Of a DNA stretch of 64,000 nt, positions 58,901 through 64,000 are shown one piece after another. A program made the position numbers and the translations under genes. Numbering within the stretch: position 1 is the stretch's first letter; every line of letters starts with the position of its first letter. The notes under the pieces were generated by a model that was not told where the DNA came from, ran no database searches, and saw nothing but the letters and a program-made list of their open reading frames with translations. Origin of the DNA: Draconibacterium sp. (GTDB taxonomy: Bacteria > Bacteroidota > Bacteroidia > Bacteroidales > Prolixibacteraceae); assembly GCA_016705335.1 (NCBI GenBank), contig JADIYN010000019.1:1-64000 (forward strand), given 5' to 3'.

Positions 58901-59261
58901 TATATGGTTTTTCGTTCAGCCAGATTTTGTTTAAAACCTCGGTTCGCTGTACAATATTTTCCTGTTCGGTTTGTCCGTAATGAATCGACCTTTTAAAGGA
59001 CGAAGGGAAAAAGAGGGTGTTTTCCGTAATCCCAAGATTATTTAAATCATCATAAAAATAGGCTGCTTCCTCTCTGTCGTTCAGCAGGATAGTAAATGTT
59101 TTTGATGTTTTTCGAAAAAGGTTGGCAAGTAATATGGTTTTGGAAGAGCCAATAAGTCCTTTCAGATGAATTTTTTCACCCGGGGGGGTATTCAGTTTTT
59201 CAATTATTTTTTTGAAATTTTTCTGCCCCTGAAAGTATTTTAGAAACTGCCCCGTCTGCAA
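55914..59261 (-). CDS. mfd: Transcription-repair coupling factor Mfd
   Basis: 1115 residues, frame intact. N-terminal UvrB-like part, then the RNA-polymerase-interacting domain beginning LLHQGDYVVHIDHGIGKFAG, then a RecG-like helicase: VCGDVGFGKTEVAIRAAFKA (motif I), DEEQKFGV (DEEQ box), TATPIPRTL, ESGLDIPNANTI and QLRGRVGRSNKKAF. The C-terminal TRCF domain holds EELFPDD-like LELLFPDDYI. It releases stalled RNA polymerase and recruits UvrA. The only start codon between the upstream in-frame stop and the conserved part is TTG at 59261, so a TTG start or a missing ATG is implied. A -7 element TATCTTTG lies at 59277-59284 on the minus strand. Confidence 0.95.
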   Translation of the reverse strand: MQTGQFLKYFQGQKNFKKIIEKLNTPPGEKIHLKGLIGSSKTILLANLFRKTSKTFTILLNDREEAAYFYDDLNNLGITENTLFFPSSFKRSIHYGQTEQENIVQRTEVLNKIWLNEKPYIIVTYPEALVETVISQAGLKSNTLWVKKGDKISTDFLNEFLYEYGFERVEFVYEPGQFSVRGSIVDVFSFSNEDPYRLDFFGDEVESIRSFNIDNQISKESFENITIVPNIQDKEIEGSRISFVSFFQTENIWFGNNLNQFFAHVTDIHRQTILDKASEKNIQNEIVSGQVLKSEMAKNTVFEFDSDLAFEPKIHFEFSNSKQPVFNKNFELLGENLAAFRHESYEIFILSNQEKQIERLQSIFEDTKVSVSFNPVNFILHEGFIDHDLKFCCYTDHQIFERYHRFKLKNRKAEREAISLKELNLLHQGDYVVHIDHGIGKFAGLVKTEVNGKMQEAIRLVYKDNDSLLVSIHSLHRISKFKGKEGTEPNINKLGTGAWQKMKSRTKAKVKDIAKELIALYARRRSEEGFAFSPDTYMQTELEASFIYEDTPDQEKATIAVKNDMEKLIPMDRLVCGDVGFGKTEVAIRAAFKAVADSKQVAVLVPTTILALQHYKTFSERLKDFPVRIEYVSRLKTTSEIKETLKDLADGKIDIIIGTHRVVSKDVKFKNLGLLVIDEEQKFGVSVKEKLKQFKVNVDTLTLTATPIPRTLQFSLMGARDLSIIQTAPPNRYPINTEVHGFNEQMIHDAITHEVERNGQVFFIHNRVSNIYEVEATLKKIVPGIKTGVGHGQMDGPKLEKVMLDFINGNFDVLIATTIIESGLDIPNANTIIINHAENFGLSDLHQLRGRVGRSNKKAFCYLITPPLATVNADARRRLKAIEEFSDLGSGFNIAMQDLDIRGAGNMLGAEQSGFIADIGFDTYHRILSEAVQELKQEEFAGLFDDDDSKQQTQALLKLNFVNDCQIDTDLELLFPDDYIKGTSERMLLYRELDNIENERQLELFKTGLIDRFGKMPQESNELLEVVRLRWKAIELSMEKIILKNKNMICYFVSDQKSKFYQSAEFMKIVQYIQKTGNGKLKETNHKLTLTFQNIFNVETADYLLKEIIQYIKNN

Positions 59262-59294
59262 GTTTTAAATTTTGGGCAAAGATAAAGAAATATT

Positions 59295-59388
59295 GGATGC
59301 CGGTTACCGGATTCCGGATACTGATTAATTTACTATTTAACTATTTACCATTTACTATTTGTTGAATCCTTGGAACCAGATACCAGTT
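59295..59388. repeat. Heptanucleotide-period array, locus 3 (three word families)
   Basis: Starting at 59295: GGATGCC, GGTTACC, GGATTCC, GGATACT; from about 59329 a second family based on TTTACTA/TTTACCA (one unit is 8 nt); from 59372 GGAACCA and GATACCA. The first and last blocks are in the same 7-nt phase. The array fills much of the 155 nt between the mfd and peroxiredoxin genes. Confidence 0.65.
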
Positions 59389-59417
59389 CTTTTAACGTAT
59401 TACCCGCAATCCGTTTT

Positions 59418-59990
59418 CTAACCCTTATCTTTTAAAAACTCAAGCACCATTTCGGCATCTTTTGCAGCATCAACCTGCTCGTTTTTATAGGCAATTTTTC
59501 CTTCTTTGTCAATAATAAAAGTCCAGCGACTTGCTGTTATTCCCCTGATCAGGTTAACATTTTGCCCATCAATTTCTTTTGTAACTGTGCCTCCATCACG
59601 TGTGGGCACTCCAAATTTTCCGGCAATTTCACCCGATTCATCCGAAAGGAGAGCGAAGTTGAGGTTTTCAGCCTGTTTAAAGATTTTCAAACCCTCAACA
59701 TTATCGCCACTAATTCCAACCACAATGGCATTTGCCGATTCAATGGCAGGTTGTGCATCACGGTATGCACAGGCTTGTTTTGTGCAACCTCCCGTCATAG
59801 CTGCCGGATAGAAATAAACCACAATGTATTTTTTACCCTTGTAATCATTTAAATTCCAGGTGCTTCCATCGTCGGCAGTGGCATTAAAAACGGGAGCTTT
59901 ATCACCTACTGAAAGTACTTTGGAGTTCTGGCCAAAAGTAATTCCGGCACTAATCAGGAAAGTAAAAAGAGAAAATAATACTCGTTTCAT
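59418..59990 (-). CDS. Exported peroxiredoxin, BCP/PrxQ type
   Basis: 190 residues with a signal peptide (about 1-20, cut near ITFGQ), so it acts in the periplasm. The core has DYKGKKYIVVYFYPAAMTGG and the peroxidatic Cys69 followed by Cys74 (CTKQAC), the CxxxxC spacing of atypical two-Cys PrxQ enzymes; an Arg lies at the expected place in TASRWTFIID. It reduces hydrogen and organic peroxides with a thiol partner. The related cytosolic bacterioferritin-comigratory proteins have no signal peptide, so location is the notable difference. The frame is intact. Confidence 0.88.
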   Translation of the reverse strand: MKRVLFSLFTFLISAGITFGQNSKVLSVGDKAPVFNATADDGSTWNLNDYKGKKYIVVYFYPAAMTGGCTKQACAYRDAQPAIESANAIVVGISGDNVEGLKIFKQAENLNFALLSDESGEIAGKFGVPTRDGGTVTKEIDGQNVNLIRGITASRWTFIIDKEGKIAYKNEQVDAAKDAEMVLEFLKDKG

Positions 59991-60128
59991 TTTTGTATTT
60001 TTTGTTTCATCACTTAAACATTTGGGTTTATAAAAAGTTTCGGTTATTAATTTAAAAGGGAATAATAGTCATAATGCAACGTAGCGGGTTTAAATCTTTT
60101 AACTAACTTTAAGCCAACTCGTTGAATT

Positions 60129-60545
60129 ATGGGACATGCTTACAAATACCGATGTGAACACTGTGGTTATGAAGAACAATTTAACCAGGGTCATGGTTTT
60201 ATGGTGCACTCGCAACCGCTTGGTGAATATTTGAAACAGAGCCAAAAGCTGTTTCATTACAAAACACAAAATGTACTCGAAGATCTTGCAAAGGAGGATG
60301 GCAATTTATATCTGAAAGCAGGATTTCAGATTTATAAATGCCCCAAATGCAAAATTTTACAGGACAAGACGGAAGTAACTGTTTTTAAGGATGAAATTGT
60401 AATACACAAAAGTGAATTTCGTTGCAGCGCTTGTCGCACGAGATTAAAACTCACCAACATTCACCGTTTGAAAAAAGCGATTTGTCCGAATTGCCATAAG
60501 CGTACTTTTCAAATGAATCATAACCATTCTGATTTGTGGAATTGA
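60129..60545 (+). CDS. Zinc-ribbon protein with four CxxC pairs
   Basis: 138 residues with four cysteine pairs: CEHC (residue 9), CPKC, CSAC and CPNC, giving two rubredoxin/zinc-ribbon knuckles that can bind two metal ions. The first 30 residues have a short stretch YRCEHCGYEEQFNQGHGF. The middle is helical and contains Lys/Gln-rich LGEYLKQSQKLFHYKTQ. It has no membrane segment and I recognise no named family. The gene stands alone on the plus strand between two leftward genes. Confidence 0.75.
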   Translation: MGHAYKYRCEHCGYEEQFNQGHGFMVHSQPLGEYLKQSQKLFHYKTQNVLEDLAKEDGNLYLKAGFQIYKCPKCKILQDKTEVTVFKDEIVIHKSEFRCSACRTRLKLTNIHRLKKAICPNCHKRTFQMNHNHSDLWN

Positions 60546-60614
60546 TATTTCCGGACTTGTCAACGTGCGAACCCGATTGTTATCGGAGCTGACAGCGTTA
60601 AGATTAGGGATAAA

Positions 60615-61358
60615 CTAAAATTTTGAATTGACCCCGTCTGCAAGTTCCTTAAACAAAATGTTTTTTGGAAATCGTTCTGTAAGAACCTTAAAATGAACCT
60701 GTCCCTTTTCGGGTTGTTTTTCCACTTTTGTATATATCCTTCCTAAAAAATAATGTGCCATTGTTGACAATATCAAATCTTTGTCGCGGCTGAATTTTTC
60801 AAGAGTGGAAAGTGATTGCAGGTATTTTTCTGATTTGTTTCCAAAAGAAAACGGATTCATATTTTCATCGAAATAATCAAAAAGAGTAAGGTAAAAATCG
60901 AATAAATTTCTTTTGTCTCCCAAAAAAGTCAGATCTTCTTTCCTGAGGATTTCAATTTGTTTACGAACATCAGAACGAATAATTAAAGCGCCAACGAAAT
61001 TATATCTCTTTATTTCATAACGCATTTCGTATGACAATTTAATCAGGTTATTGATTTTGGCTTCACGAGTTGTTTGTTTTGAATTGTCAAATTCGTCCAA
61101 AACCTCGTTTAACACTTTTGCATCCTGTTTCGATTTTGACAAGCTGTATTTCCACCAAAATAAATCAAGTTTAAGAATGTTGTGATAAAACGGGTCAACA
61201 CTTGCGTTTTTCTGTTCAAGTGCTTTTTCGGCTTCGATAAATTGTTGATTGTAAATTAAAGTGAAAATACTTTGAACTGTTGTATCTTTTTCAGCTGAAA
61301 ATAAGGCTGGCAAAAGGGAAATCATTAAAACTACAATTACCAAAAAACGCAGATTCAT
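60615..61358 (-). CDS. Exported helical (TPR-like) protein
   Basis: 247 residues. A signal peptide (about 1-22, LPALFSAEK) leads a mostly helical chain: YNQQFIEAEKALEQKNASVD, FYHNILKLDLFWWKYSLSKS, and MAHYFLGRIYTKVEKQPEKG, whose final part fits a tetratricopeptide repeat. A scaffold or adaptor in the periplasm is a reasonable guess. It ends about 10 nt from the elaA gene upstream on the same strand and may be cotranscribed. No named family is recognised. Confidence 0.65.
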   Translation of the reverse strand: MNLRFLVIVVLMISLLPALFSAEKDTTVQSIFTLIYNQQFIEAEKALEQKNASVDPFYHNILKLDLFWWKYSLSKSKQDAKVLNEVLDEFDNSKQTTREAKINNLIKLSYEMRYEIKRYNFVGALIIRSDVRKQIEILRKEDLTFLGDKRNLFDFYLTLFDYFDENMNPFSFGNKSEKYLQSLSTLEKFSRDKDLILSTMAHYFLGRIYTKVEKQPEKGQVHFKVLTERFPKNILFKELADGVNSKF

Positions 61359-61368
61359 TGGGTTATCA

Positions 61369-61818
61369 TTAAATTTTGGGTTGAAAAATCATACCAAAAT
61401 GAGGGATTCCGTCCTCAAGGTATTCATCTGTAACTATTTCAAAACCCAAATTTTCGTAAAACTTTCGCAGGTATTTCTGTGCGCTGATTTTGATTTTTGT
61501 GGCTTTCCATTCTCTTAAAATGAAATTTTTTGCTTCATTCATCAATTCAATTCCAAGTCCGGTTCCACGTTCTGATTGTTTAACTACCACCCGGCCAATT
61601 GAATATTCAGAAAAACGGGTTCCGGGTTTTAACAGGCGTGAATAGGCAATTATTTCATTGTTCTTTTTTATAAATTGATGGACAGCAGATTTATCCAAAC
61701 CATCCAAATCGTTGTAAACACAGTTTTGTTCAACCACAAATATTTCGGCACGAAGTTGAAGGATTTCGTACAGTTCATCAAAGTTTAGTTCCTTAAAAGT
61801 TTTGAATTCGAAATTCAT
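61369..61818 (-). CDS. GNAT-family acetyltransferase, ElaA-like
   Basis: 149 residues. ELYEILQLRAEIFVVEQNCV near the N-terminus and YNDLDGLDKSAVH are the ElaA signatures; the acetyl-CoA site reads GRVVVKQSERGTGLGIELMN (R/Q-x-x-G-x-G/A in variant form), and KYLRKFYENLGFEIVTDEYL closes the fold. Members of this subgroup have unknown acceptors. Frame intact. It precedes the TPR-like gene by 10 nt, and a 7-nt period repeat separates it from the permease gene. Confidence 0.88.
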   Translation of the reverse strand: MNFEFKTFKELNFDELYEILQLRAEIFVVEQNCVYNDLDGLDKSAVHQFIKKNNEIIAYSRLLKPGTRFSEYSIGRVVVKQSERGTGLGIELMNEAKNFILREWKATKIKISAQKYLRKFYENLGFEIVTDEYLEDGIPHFGMIFQPKI

Positions 61819-61863
61819 ATTTCACAAATAATTTAATTTCTAATATCCAATTCTCAATTGTTT

Positions 61864-61898
61864 GGATATTGATCATTGAATATTCTTTATTGGATATT
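61864..61898. repeat. Heptanucleotide-period array, locus 4, with inverted repeat
   Basis: Five 7-nt units: GGATATT, GATCATT, GAATATT, CTTTATT, GGATATT. An ATATCCAA at 61843-61850 is the reverse complement of TTGGATAT at 61862-61869, so part could form a hairpin. It lies between the permease stop and the elaA start. Confidence 0.65.
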
Positions 61899-61909
61899 TT
61901 ACTTACTTT

Positions 61910-63268
61910 TCAAAAAAACAAACTTGCTATCATTGTGAATACAAGTCCGCAAACTGCTATAATTGATTCCATGACTGTCCAAGATTGCAGGGTTTGTTTT
62001 TCTGTCATTCCGAAGTATTTTCCCACGAGCCAGAAACCGCTGTCATTTACATGAGACAACAAAGTTGCACCCGAAGCAATGGACAAAACAATCAATGCAC
62101 GTTGCGGATCATTCAATTCAAATTCGCCCAAAACCGGCGCAATAATTCCGGCGGCGGTAATCATGGCAACAGTAGCCGAGCCTTGCGTAACACGCACAAC
62201 AGCAGCCAGCAGCCAGGCCAGTAGAATTGGTGGCAAAGAAGAATTAGCCATCGATTAGGCCATAATTTTCCCGATGCCACTGTCAACCAGAACTTGTTTT
62301 AAAACACCACCTGCACCGGTTATTAATATGATAATTCCGGCTGGGCCAAGTGCTTTTGTACTCAATTCAAGTACTTTTTGTTTATTCATTCCGCGTTTGA
62401 TACACAAAAAATAGGATGCAATTAAAGTGGCAATAATCAATGACGAAAATTGATGGCCAAGAAACAGCAAAACATCCGTAAAAATTGATTTTGGGAAAAA
62501 CCCTTTTTCTACTGCCAGTCCGGTAAAAGTATTTATCAAAATTAATACAAGCGGAATTGAAATAATAAGTGCAATGATTGAAAATGAAGGTAAATTGTTT
62601 TCATCGTAGTCTTTAACATCGGGTTTGTACAATTCGGTCGGTGCCTCAATATAAATTTTCTTTGAAATATAACCGCCCCAAACCGGACCGGCAATTATTG
62701 CAATAGGGAATCCGATAATTATGCCCAGAAAAATCACCCATCCCAACTGAACATTGATAATATCGGCGACAGCGACGGGGCCGGGAGTTGGCGGCACAAA
62801 ACTGTGTGTAACTGCCAATCCTGCCAATAATGGGATTCCATAATAAAGCAATGATTTTTTTGAATCACGTGCAAGTGCATAAATAATTGGTACAAGAATG
62901 ATGAATCCCACATCTAGAAAAACGGGAATTGCAACCACAAAACCGGTAACAACCATTGCCCAGGGAGCGCGTTTTGTACCAAACTTTTTTAATAATGAAT
63001 GAGCAAGAGATTCTGCGCCACCCGAACTTTCGAGCATCTGCCCGAAAATTGCGCCCAACCCAACTACAGTTGCTACAAAACCAAGTGTTCCGGCCATCCC
63101 ATCCTGAATTGCTTTTGTAACATCATTCAAAGGCATTCCGGCAATAATACCCACGTAAATGGCAGTTATCAACAGCGAAATAAAAGCACTGATTTTCATT
63201 TTCAGTACCATAAAAAGTAAAAGTGCAACTGCTGAAATTACGATGAATATGAGAAATGACGTGGACAT
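61910..63268 (-). CDS. GntP-family gluconate permease, interrupted by an in-frame stop
   Basis: About 450 residues over the stop, the family length. The start MSTSFLIFIVISAVALLLFM and KISAFISLLITAIYVGIIAG, AAV-type TM helices, then LPLLAGLAVTHSFVPPTPGP-like sequence (VTHSFVPPTPGPVAVADI), are hallmarks of GntP/DsdX transporters. Codon 62255-62257 is TAA in IGKIMA*SMANSSLPP, where relatives have an acidic codon such as GAA; the downstream frame (62251-61910) is the same frame and carries the rest of the permease. A single-base change, not an indel, would therefore restore it. It may be a real nonsense mutation, an error, or a recoded stop. It is next to the sulfatase. Confidence 0.85.
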
Positions 63269-63407
63269 TAAATTAAGTTTTGATTAGGATGTTAAAGTTA
63301 GAAATTGAGTCGGGTTCTGCAAGTACCAGGTTAAAAAGGATGGCATCTGCAAAACTGACGATGCCATTCAATATTCAAATTCTCAATTATCAGGATAGAC
63401 GGAGTTT

Positions 63408-64000
63408 CTATTTTCTTCCAATTTCCCTTGAACCTGCACCTTTTTCCATTCCTACATTCAAATCTCCGAGTTCAATCCGTGCGGTTTCAACAATTTGCAT
63501 TATTTCAGCTGCTTTTTCGGGATAATATTCTATTACATTATATTGTTCGCCGGGATCGCGCATCATATTGTACAGTTCTGGTTTTTCAACTTTCATACTT
63601 ATTCTTTTACCACCGTAGCCATCTTTCGCGGGTTCGGTATTGTATGATTGCCAGGTGTGTGGCAAAACCAATTTCCAGTTTCCTTTGCGAACGCCGTTAA
63701 GGTTGTTTTTTCCGTAGTAAAACAAAATATTGTCGCGGGGTTCAGCATCTGTGTTTCCTTTCCAGAGTTCTGTAATATCAACGCCATCAATTTTTAATGC
63801 AGGCAGGTTTGTTCCTGCAATTTTTGCAAAACTTGGTAAAATATCCACAGCACAACCAATTTTACTGCAAATGGTTCCGGCAGGTGTTTGTCCCGGCCAT
63901 TTTATGATAAACGGAACCCGTTGTCCACCTTCCCAGCTTGTGGTTTTTCCTTCACGCAATCCGCCAGCCGAACCGGCATGATTTCCGTAATTCAGCCACG
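63408..64000 (-). CDS. Sulfatase, C-terminal part (runs off the window edge)
   Basis: The frame is open from the edge at 64000 to the stop at 63408, about 198 residues. WLNYGNHAGSAGG, then KTTSWEGGQRVPFIIKWPGQ and CAVDILPSFAKIAGTNLP are typical of the end of the formylglycine-sulfatase alkaline-phosphatase-like fold, and LYNMMRDPGEQYNV closes the C-terminal subdomain. The Cys/Ser-x-Pro-x-Arg catalytic region would be in the missing part. Substrate, signal peptide and partner cannot be read here. It lies about 140 nt upstream of the gntP-type gene on the same strand. Confidence 0.85.
   Translation of the reverse strand, partial: WLNYGNHAGSAGGLREGKTTSWEGGQRVPFIIKWPGQTPAGTICSKIGCAVDILPSFAKIAGTNLPALKIDGVDITELWKGNTDAEPRDNILFYYGKNNLNGVRKGNWKLVLPHTWQSYNTEPAKDGYGGKRISMKVEKPELYNMMRDPGEQYNVIEYYPEKAAEIMQIVETARIELGDLNVGMEKGAGSREIGRK

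Noticed and set aside
1..64000. tRNA or rRNA genes
   Set aside because: No cloverleaf-like or conserved rRNA stretch was noticed in the intergenic regions; a covariance-model scan could not be run.

Overview
The window looks like a chromosomal segment of a free-living, respiring member of the Bacteroidota, most likely of the Marinilabiliales/Prolixibacteraceae type. This rests on a type A type-9-secretion sorting tail, DUF4270 and DUF4252 proteins, the panC/panD/short glycogen synthase neighbourhood, a complete Alternative Complex III operon, Bacteroidota-type promoters (TTG about 20 nt before TAnnTTTG), many lipoproteins with a Cys lipobox, and a rather AT-rich sequence. The genus is inference. 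I saw no tRNA, rRNA, CRISPR array, transposase or prophage gene.

Layout. 0.1-3.5 kb (minus): glycan or glycolipid genes (family-2 glycosyltransferase, methyltransferase, multi-spanning glycosyltransferase-like protein, possible lipoprotein). 3.6-8.1 kb (plus): coaD, a secreted thioredoxin-like protein, an ABC-F ATPase and a small outer-membrane barrel. 8.1-13.6 kb (minus): an unusual sugar-phosphate-like cluster (PHP-domain protein, fused class II aldolase/SDR, zinc-dependent dehydrogenase, inositol-monophosphatase family). 13.8-21.7 kb: housekeeping and small proteins (DUF423, M23/LysM, HMA lipoprotein, methyltransferase, TauE, DUF1232, DusB, MntP) and an ECF sigma/anti-sigma/DUF4252 operon. 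21.8-30 kb: DUF4270, single-domain glycogen synthase, panC-panD, short BamA-like protein, ferredoxin-ASKHA corrinoid activator, rlmN. 30-38.5 kb: large T9SS surface protein, amidase, shortened Bax-inhibitor protein, DNA alkylation repair, flippase. 38.9-46.8 kb: actABCDEF. 47-51.6 kb: YuaF/flotillin pair and a NatAB-like ABC exporter. 51.6-54.8 kb: cysK behind a probable cysteine attenuator, then a BlaI/M56 regulator pair with two operators. 55-64 kb: lipoprotein, mfd, peroxiredoxin, zinc-ribbon protein, ElaA, a GntP permease with an in-frame stop, and a sulfatase running off the edge.

Reading-frame quality is uneven. From the left edge to about 19 kb almost every gene is split by one or more 1-nt indels, mostly in or beside homopolymers; from 19 to 64 kb only about five breaks are visible. 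Several proteins regain their family sequence after a second, compensating indel. I read these as assembly or sequencing errors and annotate whole genes across them. The gntP break is different: a single in-frame TAA.

The observations I would follow first are (1) a 25-codon leader peptide with three consecutive Cys codons, an antiterminator and a terminator directly upstream of cysK; (2) intergenic arrays with a strict 7-nt period but different words at each locus; (3) a GC-rich palindromic dispersed element that supplies the N-terminal residues of one enzyme and the C-terminal tail of RlmN; and (4) the PHP/aldolase-SDR/dehydrogenase cluster.
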